Shown: positions 5,698 to 12,941, counted from the stretch's first letter. The stretch is DNA of 27,639 bases from a virus (IMGVR_UViG_3300008110_004141:1-27639), one strand, 5' to 3'. Notes: generated by a model from the sequence alone, not told the origin. Program-made: numbers and translations.

Positions 5698-6602
5698 TAG
5701 AAGTCCTCGATTTCATCCAACAATAAACGACAACGATGTTCCATGAGATAATTCATCACAGTCATCTTATCTCCCTTAGGTTTACTACTTATGTATGTAT
5801 TCACGATAGACTGTTTGACTTCTGCTGGAATATTATCAAATGCAATTAGTTTTGCATTACGTTGCCAGTTTCGTTTTTCCTCATCAGTGCGACATGCATC
5901 AATACCCTTTTCATAAAACTCTGCCAGTCTTTTTGCACTGACAGGTTTTTGACGATCTCCAACTACAAACACATCATCCTTAGATAGAATGTTTGGAATA
6001 CCATCACCTGTGTCACCTTTGACAATATGCTCAACAGTAAAGTCTATGATTTCCTGCTTTGAAGCAGTGATAAACTTCTTCTGCATAGGTGACCACTGAC
6101 GCACATTACCTGACGAGAATGGTGCGAGTTGTAGTTGCTTGAAGTCTTTGTCAGAAGAAAGAATAAGAATCTTCTGTGGTTCTTCAACCAAACCAGCAAG
6201 CATCAACTCATTACTTTGCACATACTCGGTAAGCACTGCAATAATATCGTCTGCTTCAGCACGATCAACATGAATCACTCGCCATGGAAAGTGCTCTGCA
6301 ATCTCTTGACGCATCTCATTCAATGTGTCAAAGATCAAGTGCCAATCCAAGTCGGAGTTATCACGCATCTTTTTACGACTAGCCTTGTAGTGTTCAAAGA
6401 CTTCTCGTCTCCAATACTTACGACCATCGCAACACACGACAAGTTCTCCATACTCTTTAGCATACTTTTTCTTGTATGACTTGAGAGTAGAAAGAGTCAC
6501 GTGACGAATAAGATTCTTCACTTCAGACTCTGTTCCTTTGAGTTCTCGTTGGAAGGTAAGAATGGCAGCAAGTGCCACTTGTGAATAGTCAACTAAAATC
6601 AT
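5697..6602 (-). CDS. rnh: RNase H / 5'-3' flap exonuclease (T4 Rnh type)
   Basis: A 301-aa FEN-family nuclease that removes RNA primers and flaps from lagging-strand fragments. Acidic metal-binding residues are seen in order: Asp5 in LVDYS, Asp59 in CCDGRKYWRRE, the EADD cluster (116-119), SSDKD (Asp151, Asp153) and GDTGDG (Asp197, Asp200), the last being the helix-hairpin-helix region. The start is set at the ATG of MILVDYSQ, 2 nt after the preceding stop; a start nine codons further up would run into that gene. Gene order with DsbA upstream resembles T4, apart from one inserted gene. Confidence 0.92.
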   Translation of the reverse strand: MILVDYSQVALAAILTFQRELKGTESEVKNLIRHVTLSTLKSYKKKYAKEYGELVVCCDGRKYWRREVFEHYKASRKKMRDNSDLDWHLIFDTLNEMRQEIAEHFPWRVIHVDRAEADDIIAVLTEYVQSNELMLAGLVEEPQKILILSSDKDFKQLQLAPFSSGNVRQWSPMQKKFITASKQEIIDFTVEHIVKGDTGDGIPNILSKDDVFVVGDRQKPVSAKRLAEFYEKGIDACRTDEEKRNWQRNAKLIAFDNIPAEVKQSIVNTYISSKPKGDKMTVMNYLMEHRCRLLLDEIEDF

Positions 6603-6604
6603 AA

Positions 6605-7714
6605 TTAAAATGCTCCCAACAGAACACACTCTGCGTTAATACGACCATTTGGTGTGCTAGATTTTGTAGTAAGTTTCTTAATCGCACCATTGAGTCCACG
6701 TTTACCAAGTGCAGTATCCTTAAAGAATTCTTCTGGTTTGCGTAGTGTAAATGATAGCGAATCCTTGATGCTGAATCCGATAATCGTAGTTCCTTTGACA
6801 CCAAGTGTGTCCATCTCTGCCTTGTATACTTGAACCTTACGGTATTTCGTATTGTATACCCACAACTCACTGGCAGTGAGAATGTCTTCTGGTTTACAAG
6901 ACTTGAGTTTAAGTTCAGCAAACTCTCTCATAAATTTGAGTTTACCAACAACTTTGCTTGGTGGTGTTGATTTACGCTTACGTGGTGCACGTGTAGCCTT
7001 AGCAGTTTGCACCATCTGCTCGCAGTCTTCAACGATCTGTCCAACAAACTTATGAAACGCTTTCAATTCTCGTTTTGAGAAATTGCTGTATCCCTCAACA
7101 AGCTGTTCATCTTCTTCATTGATGGCATCTGCGAGTTCGTTATATGTTCCAACGAACAGATCACCGATCTTTTTAGCGATGGGTGCTGATACTGAATTAG
7201 CCAGCAAATAGTTTTTGGCAGAGAAAGTAGTCTTACCTTTACTCAATACAAAGTCATCAATCGCACCTTCGATTTCACCAGCAAGTTCTCTGGCTTTTTC
7301 TTCGATACGCTCTTGAATAGAAATAACATTGGTCTTAACGACTTCTGTTTTCTTCTCTTTGACAACCTTATACTTGAACATGAGGTCATCAACAGTTTTG
7401 CTGATGAAGTCGATATGCTTTTCTGTTAGGAATTGCTCACGTGTCTTCAGACGACAGATGATTGCCAGCTGTCGGATTTCTGAATCGCTTGCTTTGCTGA
7501 TAGCCAATACTTCTGCTTTCTTGCTAAGTTTAGCAAAGTACTCCAGAGCAAACTTACGAAGTTGTTTTTCGTTTGCATGCTCTGTGTACCAAGACAGTGC
7601 TGTATTAAGACTCGAGTTGTAGTTGTCAAGTGTAACAACTGGTTCATTAGCCATCGTTTCTTTGCGGGATGCAAGAATAGCGTGACCTTTGATACGACGC
7701 TTTGTTGTTGCCAT
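6605..7714 (-). CDS. Conserved T4-like phage protein of unknown function (369 aa)
   Basis: A basic, largely helical 369-aa protein with no signal peptide or TM segment. The N terminus is Arg/Lys-rich (TKRRIKG), the middle is a long predicted coiled region (about 100-170), and a second basic cluster, RAPRKRKS, lies near residue 245. These features and the position beside rnh and dsbA suggest a DNA- or nucleoid-associated role, but I recognise only the general conservation of such a gene in marine T4-like phages. It has its own promoter (7743-7771) and a good GGAGG site. Confidence 0.75.
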   Translation of the reverse strand: MATTKRRIKGHAILASRKETMANEPVVTLDNYNSSLNTALSWYTEHANEKQLRKFALEYFAKLSKKAEVLAISKASDSEIRQLAIICRLKTREQFLTEKHIDFISKTVDDLMFKYKVVKEKKTEVVKTNVISIQERIEEKARELAGEIEGAIDDFVLSKGKTTFSAKNYLLANSVSAPIAKKIGDLFVGTYNELADAINEEDEQLVEGYSNFSKRELKAFHKFVGQIVEDCEQMVQTAKATRAPRKRKSTPPSKVVGKLKFMREFAELKLKSCKPEDILTASELWVYNTKYRKVQVYKAEMDTLGVKGTTIIGFSIKDSLSFTLRKPEEFFKDTALGKRGLNGAIKKLTTKSSTPNGRINAECVLLGAF

Positions 7715-7742
7715 AGGTTTGTAACCTCCATTAATAATATCT

Positions 7743-7771
7743 ATTATACATCAATTCACAATAAAAGGCAA
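7743..7771 (-). promoter_or_regulatory. Sigma70-type promoter of the unknown/rnh unit
   Basis: The -10 is a perfect TATAAT (7743-7748) and the -35 is TTGCCT (7766-7771), with a 17-nt spacer. A start near 7736 gives a 22-nt leader with GGAGG before the ATG at 7714. A hairpin related to that at 838-862 lies 13 nt upstream of the -35. Confidence 0.8.
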
Positions 7772-7783
7772 CAACTAATTTGC

Positions 7784-7810
7784 AATAACCCCACGAGGTG
7801 TAGGGTTATT
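7784..7810 (-). repeat. Hairpin element, copy 2, at the dsbA stop codon
   Basis: The minus strand has arms AATAACCC and GGGTTATT with an inner CAC/GTG pair set around CTC. The arm begins at the dsbA stop codon. The 25-base core matches the hairpin at 838-862 at 20 positions and both lie just upstream of a promoter. It may be a weak terminator for the dsbA unit or a protein-binding site; no U-run follows. Confidence 0.55.
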
Positions 7811-8054
7811 TCGAAGTGACTTTCTCATACAACTCCACAAATTCTTCATGCTCTGCAACTTCTTGTGCAAGGTTTTGTCTGTGGAATGTTTTTGCAATTT
7901 TGGAGATAACTTTCTTAGGAATTTGCAATTGATCAGATTGATCTTTTACAATTTCTTTAATCAAATCACGCTCTGCTTCTGTGCGTGTCATTGAATCACT
8001 AATTTCACGAATTGCTTTATGCAATTCGGTTTTCTGTTCACTCGTCAAGTTCAT
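7806..8054 (-). CDS. dsbA: DsbA-like double-stranded DNA-binding transcription protein
   Basis: An 82-aa all-helical protein. The stretch ISDSMTRTEAERDLIKEIV and the basic PKKVISKIAKTFHRQN match the pattern of T4 DsbA, a small DNA-binding protein that assists late promoter transcription. In T4 the order is 33-dsbA-rnh; here one gene separates dsbA from rnh. Its start overlaps the preceding stop as TAATG. A gp33-like gene was not recognised directly upstream. Confidence 0.8.
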   Translation of the reverse strand: MNLTSEQKTELHKAIREISDSMTRTEAERDLIKEIVKDQSDQLQIPKKVISKIAKTFHRQNLAQEVAEHEEFVELYEKVTSK

Positions 8055-8260
8055 TATTTACCTTTCACGTTGACTGTTGCTCTAAATGCTGCAGGAACAA
8101 TAAATGCAGCTAACCAAGTTTCCAGTGTATATGGAATAACCAACACTGGAAATAAAGTATTGAGTGCCCAAATAAGTGCAAGTGGAGCACCAATAATAAT
8201 TGCGACTGCTAAGATAAGCATAATCACAATGTTTGTTGATGTTGGTTCTAACTTAATCAT
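8054..8260 (-). CDS. Small two-TM membrane protein (68 aa)
   Basis: A 68-aa protein with two hydrophobic spans (about 12-35 and 39-58) and short polar ends, so probably an inner-membrane hairpin protein. The start is placed at the ATG of MIKLEPTS because that ATG overlaps the preceding TGA (ATGA); the longer frame would begin inside the upstream gene. The end overlaps dsbA as TAATG. Function unknown. Confidence 0.75.
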   Translation of the reverse strand: MIKLEPTSTNIVIMLILAVAIIIGAPLALIWALNTLFPVLVIPYTLETWLAAFIVPAAFRATVNVKGK

Positions 8261-8562
8261 AAATCTGCCTTCACTTCTTTGATTGAGTCCCAGCGGAACG
8301 ATCTCCACTCTTTTTTGTCTTCGTCAAAGACACGCACTGCGGATCCAGAAGTCTTGCTATTTGTCTCTTCCTCCAACCCAGTGCTTGCCTTTGGCTGTTT
8401 ATCTGCAGGTATTCTTCCTGCGGAGAGAGTGCATCGCATTGTTCTTTCTGTTCCATCTTTTTTGGTAAAAGTAACGCACAGATCTTTGGTGTGTTCATCA
8501 TGGAGAAGTCCTAGTAACCAGTTTTTAAATTCAGGTGTTTGATTCGCTGGAATGGTTTTCAT
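8257..8562 (-). CDS. SH3 beta-barrel / WYL_2 (DUF2693-like) protein
   Basis: This 101-aa protein has the pattern of the WYL_2 (DUF2693) SH3-barrel family seen in T4-like phages: NQTPEFKNWLLGLL, then VTFTKKDGTERTMRCTLS, and the ending VRVFDEDKKEWRSFRWDSI, in which the last strand carries the conserved W-S-F-R-W. Members are thought to bind nucleic acid or small ligands; activity is not established. A middle 35-residue segment is polar and probably disordered. It overlaps neighbours on both sides. Confidence 0.75.
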   Translation of the reverse strand: MKTIPANQTPEFKNWLLGLLHDEHTKDLCVTFTKKDGTERTMRCTLSAGRIPADKQPKASTGLEEETNSKTSGSAVRVFDEDKKEWRSFRWDSIKEVKADL

Positions 8563-8779
8563 GATTAAATCTCGCTTTCAAGTCATTAAGTATAGGTGTG
8601 AAAAATTCTTCAAGTTGTTTCGGTGTGTAAAATGTTGTGTGTTTACTGTTTACGATATCTTTACCATGCTCATCTTGCATGTACTGCGTGATAGTAAACT
8701 CTACAATGTTATACTTGTAGTCTTTAATCTTAATGGTGGTCATAAGTCCACCACGAAAGATTTCATAGGTATTGTCCAT
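8531..8779 (-). CDS. Hypothetical protein (82 aa)
   Basis: An 82-aa soluble protein with an N-terminal beta-rich half (TTIKIKDYKYNIVEFTITQYM) and a C-terminal helix (TPKQLEEFFTPILNDLKARF). I do not recognise the family. AAGGAG stands 5 nt before the ATG, a strong site that supports the start. Its 3' end overlaps the WYL_2-like gene by 32 nt, which is long for this genome but both frames look real. Confidence 0.7.
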   Translation of the reverse strand: MDNTYEIFRGGLMTTIKIKDYKYNIVEFTITQYMQDEHGKDIVNSKHTTFYTPKQLEEFFTPILNDLKARFNHENHSSESNT

Positions 8780-8906
8780 AAGACTCCTTCTTGTGTTTAG
8801 GATTGCGAATGTACTTGACCTTGCTCTCCACTGTTCTCATACGATACTTTGGAGTGCGAAGATCCTTTGCAACAGGATTTCTAGGTTTTGAAGTCTTATT
8901 ATACAT
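8763..8906 (-). CDS. Very basic microprotein (47 aa)
   Basis: A 47-aa product, rich in Lys and Arg, starting MYNKTSKPRNPVAKDLRTPK. The run NPVAKDLRTPKYR followed by a basic tail resembles short conserved proteins of T4-like marine phages; binding to nucleic acid or an acidic partner is plausible. It starts 3 nt upstream of the following stop of the 77-aa gene and overlaps the next gene by 17 nt. The lack of a strong ribosome site lowers certainty a little. Confidence 0.65.
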   Translation of the reverse strand: MYNKTSKPRNPVAKDLRTPKYRMRTVESKVKYIRNPKHKKESYGQYL

Positions 8907-8909
8907 GTT

Positions 8910-9143
8910 CTAGTTTTGCAAAGCAAATTTCTTTAGGTATTCCTTTGCATCCTTATATTGTGTTTGTTCTATCGTTTCTTCTGCATGTGCAAGAATAATC
9001 ATCTCCTGCAAATAATCTGCAAGTTTTTGATCTTCATCGTCCAGCAAATTGTACCATTCAAAAAATTCTTCCTCTGTTTCTAGAGTCCACATATGGTCTA
9101 GCATTTCTACTTCATATTGTGAAAGGTTATTTATCTGAATCAT
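8910..9143 (-). CDS. Acidic helical protein (77 aa)
   Basis: A 77-aa, strongly acidic helical protein (NNLSQYEVEMLDHMWTLETE) with no membrane segment. Similar small acidic proteins are recurrent in T4-like phages of aquatic bacteria; function unknown. The ATG lies in the end of the MazG-like gene with TGGAG at 8 nt. Confidence 0.75.
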   Translation of the reverse strand: MIQINNLSQYEVEMLDHMWTLETEEEFFEWYNLLDDEDQKLADYLQEMIILAHAEETIEQTQYKDAKEYLKKFALQN

Positions 9144-9402
9144 TGATGTTACTCCATGTTTTCAATTTATCTCGTTTCTTCAATGCATTACTGTAGACAG
9201 TATCTTCATTGACGATACCTCTCCGCATCATCATCTCAATCATACAAACCAGATCACCAAGTTCTTCTTCGAGTCTTTCTCGGTTTGTTCTTCCATTATG
9301 GACACCTTCAATTCCAAATCGGAATACTTTACTTATCGCTTGAGTAACTTCAGCACACTCTTCCTGTGCAATAAGCATAATCTCTCGTTCGCTCGAATTC
9401 AT
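9127..9402 (-). CDS. MazG-like nucleoside triphosphate pyrophosphohydrolase
   Basis: A 91-aa all-alpha NTP pyrophosphatase. The metal-binding pattern is visible: E14-E15-x-x-E18 in the first helix and E47-x-x-D50 (EEELGDLVCMIE) in the second. Phage MazG-type enzymes hydrolyse (d)NTPs or ppGpp-related nucleotides; the substrate here is not predictable. It is a single-domain form, shorter than bacterial MazG. Start and stop overlap both neighbours. Confidence 0.82.
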   Translation of the reverse strand: MNSSEREIMLIAQEECAEVTQAISKVFRFGIEGVHNGRTNRERLEEELGDLVCMIEMMMRRGIVNEDTVYSNALKKRDKLKTWSNINDSDK

Positions 9403-9617
9403 TACATAATCCTATAAAAAACACCAAACATATAAACTGCCAACAGTCCAGCATTGACTACAATTAAACTCTTTTCCTTCATTCGAATTGCAGCCCACAA
9501 CCAAACAATCGCACCAACATTGAACAGATACACATTCAATGGATCAATCGCCAGTGCAGTTGCCACTGCACCAGCAATCGTTAGTGCTGTACCAAACCAT
9601 TTGAGAAATTCAGTCAT
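9402..9617 (-). CDS. Small membrane protein (71 aa)
   Basis: A 71-aa protein with two to three hydrophobic spans (about 5-24, 28-44 and 50-69), the last two separated by RMKEKS, so an inner-membrane protein. GAGGAAA precedes the ATG, which overlaps the preceding stop (ATGA). Unknown function. Confidence 0.72.
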   Translation of the reverse strand: MTEFLKWFGTALTIAGAVATALAIDPLNVYLFNVGAIVWLWAAIRMKEKSLIVVNAGLLAVYMFGVFYRIM

Positions 9618-9820
9618 CGAATTTCCTCAACAGTAACACGATACATTTTACCGTTTCTGTCTACAACAGACATGGTTTTCTTAGTTGAAAGAAATTGTCC
9701 ATCATCGGACAGATCCCATCTAACTTTTCCAACATTATCAATGTGTGAAAACATTTTGAGAGAATCATCTTTCAAAGAGTCGCTAATTATTTTAGCGATG
9801 TAATCACAGTATGCCAACAT
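9614..9820 (-). CDS. Hypothetical protein (68 aa)
   Basis: A 68-aa soluble protein with an N-terminal helix (LAYCDYIAKIISDSLKDD) and a C-terminal beta meander (KVRWDLSDDGQF ... MYRVTVEEIR). The start is set at MLAYC, just after the upstream stop, since the longer frame would run through the neighbouring gene. Not recognised. Confidence 0.68.
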   Translation of the reverse strand: MLAYCDYIAKIISDSLKDDSLKMFSHIDNVGKVRWDLSDDGQFLSTKKTMSVVDRNGKMYRVTVEEIR

Positions 9821-9821
9821 A

Positions 9822-10058
9822 TTAACCCCAATCTTTCTTATCACCAAATTGCTCATTGTATTCGTAGCCCATAAAGTAAGCACGCATTTCTGCAATGCTC
9901 ATGTCCTTAGACTCGATTCGGTCACCACGATAAGATCCCTCAGGATACCAGTGCGGATCTTGCGGACGACTATACCAGCTATCAGCTGCACCACGATCAA
10001 AAGGACTACCATGACTACGATCAAAAGTTTGACCACGATATTCAATTGTATTGTTCAT
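9822..10058 (-). CDS. Conserved small phage protein (78 aa)
   Basis: A 78-aa protein with the conserved layout DRGAADSWYSRPQDPHWYPEG followed by an acidic helix (MSIAEMRAYFMGYEYNEQ). Proteins with this DRG-DS-Y-R-DPH-P pattern occur in many phages and aquatic bacteria, apparently as short accessory proteins; no activity is known. Start overlaps neither gene but lies next to the TM/hypothetical run. Confidence 0.75.
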   Translation of the reverse strand: MNNTIEYRGQTFDRSHGSPFDRGAADSWYSRPQDPHWYPEGSYRGDRIESKDMSIAEMRAYFMGYEYNEQFGDKKDWG

Positions 10059-10249
10059 TTAAATTCTCCATAATAATTTGCGTCGTCATTTGCACACTCA
10101 TCTGCATACGACAAAAACTCATACTGCTTTTGCAACTCTTCATCGTGACGCTGTTCAATAAACTGCATCACAAAATCATAAGAATGCCCAAGTTTAGCAC
10201 AGATCTGATCTGCAGTAAACCCCTGTTCAATCATTTGTTCTAAAGTCAT
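10055..10249 (-). CDS. Hypothetical protein (64 aa)
   Basis: A 64-aa acidic helical protein. The first half (LEQMIEQGFTADQICAKLGHSYDFVMQFI) looks like a helix-turn-helix of the kind seen in small regulators, with the turn at GHSYD, but this is only a visual impression. Its end overlaps the next ATG and its start overlaps the preceding stop (TAATG). Confidence 0.65.
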   Translation of the reverse strand: MTLEQMIEQGFTADQICAKLGHSYDFVMQFIEQRHDEELQKQYEFLSYADECANDDANYYGEFK

Positions 10250-10407
10250 TATACACGCTCCATTGCTTTAACACCAGAGTACATCACACCAAGACCAATC
10301 ACTGCAACTACTGTTTGAGCCAACAGTGCATCTGCAGTAGTTTCCATACCACCGACTGCACCGAACACGAGAAGAAACCCAACAACTAAACGAATCGAAC
10401 CCTTCAT
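10249..10407 (-). CDS. Small two-TM protein (52 aa)
   Basis: A 52-aa membrane protein with spans at about 3-22 and 29-47. The ATG at 10407 is chosen because AAGGAG lies 6 nt before it and the predicted transcription start (about 10431) excludes an earlier in-frame ATG as a well-led start. It is the first gene of the unit that runs to dsbA. Function unknown; the size and topology would fit a holin-like or membrane-stress protein, but nothing specific shows this. Confidence 0.7.
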   Translation of the reverse strand: MKGSIRLVVGFLLVFGAVGGMETTADALLAQTVVAVIGLGVMYSGVKAMERV

Positions 10408-10437
10408 AACAACTCCTTTTTCACTTTTCATACCTCT

Positions 10438-10466
10438 ATTCTACCCCAGATTGCAATTAAAGACAA
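10438..10466 (-). promoter_or_regulatory. Sigma70-type promoter for the small-gene/dsbA unit
   Basis: The -10 TAGAAT (10438-10443) and -35 TTGTCT (10461-10466) have a 17-nt spacer. A start near 10431 gives a 24-nt leader with AAGGAG before the ATG. It stands just after the terminator at 10484-10508, which makes a clean unit boundary. Confidence 0.7.
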
Positions 10467-10483
10467 CACCTTTTTTCAATAAA

Positions 10484-10508
10484 AAACCCCTGTATCTAAC
10501 AGGGGTTT
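10484..10508 (-). terminator. Rho-independent terminator
   Basis: On the minus strand AAACCCCTG and CAGGGGTTT form a 9-bp stem with a 7-nt loop, followed by TTTATTG and more T residues. It ends the transcript of the envelope module and thermonuclease gene. The 100 nt upstream hold the 28-codon ORF and a short imperfect repeat (GTAAG ... CTTAC). Confidence 0.88.
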
Positions 10509-10524
10509 GGGAGTAAGTTAGTGC

Positions 10525-10611
10525 TTACTTACTAGTGGATCCGAGGATGGTGTAGGGTAAATAATACATCTGCAAACACCACCACACCCAAAAATCGTAT
10601 GGGGTTGTCAT
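10525..10611 (-). CDS. Possible 28-aa hydrophobic micro-ORF
   Basis: A 28-codon frame, MTTPYDFWVWWCLQMYYLPY and eight more residues, starts at an ATG that overlaps the thermonuclease TGA (ATGA, the usual junction here) and ends 17 nt before the terminator. It is rich in Trp and Tyr and could be an interfacial membrane peptide. AAAAGGATGA gives a close Shine-Dalgarno (AAAGG). Too short to be sure; the junction and placement argue for translation. Confidence 0.5.
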   Translation of the reverse strand: MTTPYDFWVWWCLQMYYLPYTILGSTSK

Positions 10612-11033
10612 CCTTTTAACTCACCTCGTTCAATAAGTTTCTGCTTATTGTAACGATGCATTTCTTGCACTAACTCTTTGTTCTCGCCATTGTAAAGAAC
10701 AGCATAGTTGTTATCAATCATCCACTGATTGAGACTAGTGCCATCTTCCATAATGAACACAGCAAGGATGCGTCCAAACTTATCATCATTACTGTCAGAC
10801 TTTTGCGTTTCAATTCTTACCCAAGAACCAACTGGAAGTTTATCAGTTAGTTTTTTCTTGGATAACTGACCACGCACCTTTTCTTCAGAATCAGTAGTTC
10901 TTGATTCTGGAGTATCAATGCCAGCCATACGAACACGCTGGTTTGCAAGAACAATATTGAAACCTAGATCAAGATCTATGTCAACAGTGTCGCCATCTAA
11001 AACTTTTAGTATTTTCGCTTTGTACTGATACAT
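10608..11033 (-). CDS. Thermonuclease (staphylococcal nuclease family)
   Basis: A 141-aa SNase-fold endonuclease. Catalytic motifs are all present: VLDGDTVDIDLDLGF (10-24), RVRMAGIDTPES with Arg35, Asp40, Thr41 and Glu43, and KFGR with Arg88. The family cuts DNA and RNA using calcium. No signal peptide is present, so it would act in the cytoplasm, for example in host DNA degradation; that role is inferred. It is the last recognisable gene of the envelope-module transcript, 2 nt after a membrane protein. Confidence 0.9.
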   Translation of the reverse strand: MYQYKAKILKVLDGDTVDIDLDLGFNIVLANQRVRMAGIDTPESRTTDSEEKVRGQLSKKKLTDKLPVGSWVRIETQKSDSNDDKFGRILAVFIMEDGTSLNQWMIDNNYAVLYNGENKELVQEMHRYNKQKLIERGELKG

Positions 11034-11035
11034 GA

Positions 11036-11527
11036 TTAATCGTTTCTAAAGTTACGATGAGTTGGATCTCCAGGTTCTAACTCTGGCATGCGAGTCATCA
11101 TCTGTGGTGGAGTATCCATACCAAATCCAGTTGCTGCACTTGCAACACCACTCATCATACCACTCATTGATGGCATAGATGGTCTTGGTGGCAAACCACC
11201 TGTTGGTGATGGAGTGCTTGGTGGAGTGGATGGTTTGTTAGTCCAACCAGCATTTGCTGCCTTTAGTGCTTCTTTCTGTGCTTCTTTATCACCACCAGCA
11301 AGCATAATGCCTGATAGAGTTCCTGTTAGGAATGTAGCGATTGGTATGATCAATTCAAAGAATTTTTGATCAATTGGACTAATAGCGTTGAGTGGTTGTG
11401 TAACAAAAATAATAGAATATAGAACCACAAAAACGATTCCTGTTAATGTCAACGCTAAACAAATTCCGATAAAGAATTTGAGACGAGCCATTAACTGTTC
11501 TTCTGTATACATAAATTGTTCATTCAT
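11036..11527 (-). CDS. Two-TM membrane protein with Pro/Met-rich tail
   Basis: A 163-aa protein: two TM spans (about 20-45 and 62-80) with a short loop, then a cytosolic or periplasmic tail rich in Pro, Ser, Gly and Met (TPPSTPSPTGGLPPRPSMPS). The span pattern resembles small membrane proteins of marine T4-like phages. The ATG of MNEQFMYTE overlaps the preceding TGA (ATGA); an ATG nine codons up is inside that gene. Function unknown. Confidence 0.75.
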   Translation of the reverse strand: MNEQFMYTEEQLMARLKFFIGICLALTLTGIVFVVLYSIIFVTQPLNAISPIDQKFFELIIPIATFLTGTLSGIMLAGGDKEAQKEALKAANAGWTNKPSTPPSTPSPTGGLPPRPSMPSMSGMMSGVASAATGFGMDTPPQMMTRMPELEPGDPTHRNFRND

Positions 11528-11805
11528 TTGCATGCTCCTGCAGGTTGTTGACACATAGGTGCAGGTGTTGCACCTATCGGTTCTACTCTAGTTGGTGGTG
11601 GACCAAGTCTAGGATCTCTCTGTCCCTTAAAAATATGCTCTGGGCAAGTTCTTGTTACATCACAAATAGGCATCTTGCACATTTCTTTGTCCCAGTTTTT
11701 AGGATCTTGACAAGGATAGCGAAAACGATCTCCACCAAAATATGCCAATCCAATAGGTAACAGTAGTAAAAGTACTAACCACTTAAATAATTTTTTATCA
11801 TTCAT
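11524..11805 (-). CDS. Membrane-anchored Cys-rich small protein (93 aa)
   Basis: A 93-aa protein with an N-terminal hydrophobic segment (WLVLLLLLPIGLAYFGG) that is either a signal anchor or signal peptide, followed by a Cys-rich region (C32, C43, C48, C54, then C84 and C92) that would form disulfides in the periplasm. The RYPCQDPKNWDKEMCK pattern recurs in related phages. AAGGA precedes the ATG. Translationally coupled to the next membrane gene; role unknown. Confidence 0.75.
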   Translation of the reverse strand: MNDKKLFKWLVLLLLLPIGLAYFGGDRFRYPCQDPKNWDKEMCKMPICDVTRTCPEHIFKGQRDPRLGPPPTRVEPIGATPAPMCQQPAGACK

Positions 11806-11823
11806 GCCAATCTATCCTTATAA

Positions 11824-12297
11824 TTATTTGGCTAATGGATTGTCTAGTGCTTTTTGAATTTTATTATCTATTTCTTTACGGATTTGACGAACATCCTGTT
11901 CAGTCTCTCTAGATAACTGTTTACCATCACGCTCGACTTGCTCAACTACCTTCTCTAAACGACGAATATCATTTTTCAAGTCATTTTTAATATCACGAGT
12001 ATAATCAGTTGTCTTCTGAGAGTTTTCTTCAATCACAGCTAGACGCTTATCGTACTCGGATAAATCTGGTGCAACGTATTTTTCAATTCTTGTTTTCATG
12101 TCCTGATAGGACTTATAAACCTCAAACGCTCCATACAGACCACCGAGTATTGACGAAACAATGGTGAATGCAACCATTAACTTTGCTGGAGTAAATTCAT
12201 ACCCACCGATGCTAATGACTGTGTCTTTACTAGCAAATTTCTTTACACTTGACTCAAACTCATCTACTTTCTTGTTTAAATCTACCTTCTCTTCCAT
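11824..12297 (-). CDS. TM coiled-coil protein, paralogue A (157 aa)
   Basis: A 157-aa protein with a polar N terminus, the motif DTVISIGGYEFTPAKLM, one TM span (about 38-60), and a long C-terminal coiled coil ending QKALDNPLAK. It is a clear paralogue of the gene immediately upstream: the motif, TM, KNDLKND-RRLE and DNPL(A/S) blocks align throughout. Coiled coils this long suggest oligomers projecting from the inner membrane. AAGGAAAG precedes the ATG. Confidence 0.8.
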   Translation of the reverse strand: MEEKVDLNKKVDEFESSVKKFASKDTVISIGGYEFTPAKLMVAFTIVSSILGGLYGAFEVYKSYQDMKTRIEKYVAPDLSEYDKRLAVIEENSQKTTDYTRDIKNDLKNDIRRLEKVVEQVERDGKQLSRETEQDVRQIRKEIDNKIQKALDNPLAK

Positions 12298-12311
12298 ACT
12301 TTCCTTCTTCC

Positions 12312-12941
12312 TTAGTTGGACAGTGGATTATCCAACGCTTTCTTAATTTTATCGTCTACTTCTTTTCTCAATGCACGGATTTCCGCTGTTGTTTCTTTTT
12401 GATTTCTGACCAATTCTTGATTTACTTCTTTTACACTTTGATCAGTGTATCTACGTACTTCTTTAATTGTTGCATCATTATCACGTTTCATTTGATTCAG
12501 CGTAGTATCATTCTCACGTTTCATTTCTTTAATTGCTGCATCTGTATCTCGTTGTGCTGTTTTTGTAGATCTTTCTACACCTTCAACAACACCTTCTAAT
12601 CTACGAACATCGTTCTTAAGATCGTTTTTAATAGTGTCTGTATACTCTACAGTTTTGTTAGTGCTAACTTCAAGCACTTCAATCTTTTTGTAAATGCCTT
12701 CTAAGTCAGGTGTGACATACTCAGCGATCTTTTTCTTCATGCTTTGATAGTCTTTGTAAACTTCAAATGCACCATAAAGTCCACCCAAAAGAGATGACAC
12801 TAGAGTAAACGCAACCATCAATTTTGCTGGTGTGAATTCATATCCACCAATACTAATAACTGTATCTGCACTAGCATATTTCTTAACTGCTGCTTGAGCA
12901 TCGTCAATCTTTTTATTGACGTCCTTTATTTCTTCTGTCAT
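12312..12941 (-). CDS. TM coiled-coil protein, paralogue B with 11-residue repeats (209 aa)
   Basis: The upstream paralogue of the 157-aa protein, with the same DTVISIGGYEFTPAKLM motif, TM span (about 37-60) and KALDNPLSN end. It is 52 residues longer because the coiled coil contains about four to five 11-residue repeats (pattern RDTDAAIKEMK, RENDTTLNQMK, RDNDATIKEVR, RYTDQSVKEVN) between about 128 and 175. Hendecad repeats extend a coiled coil, so the two proteins probably differ in reach. A conserved coupled pair of this kind is typical of marine T4-like phages, function unknown. Confidence 0.8.
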   Translation of the reverse strand: MTEEIKDVNKKIDDAQAAVKKYASADTVISIGGYEFTPAKLMVAFTLVSSLLGGLYGAFEVYKDYQSMKKKIAEYVTPDLEGIYKKIEVLEVSTNKTVEYTDTIKNDLKNDVRRLEGVVEGVERSTKTAQRDTDAAIKEMKRENDTTLNQMKRDNDATIKEVRRYTDQSVKEVNQELVRNQKETTAEIRALRKEVDDKIKKALDNPLSN

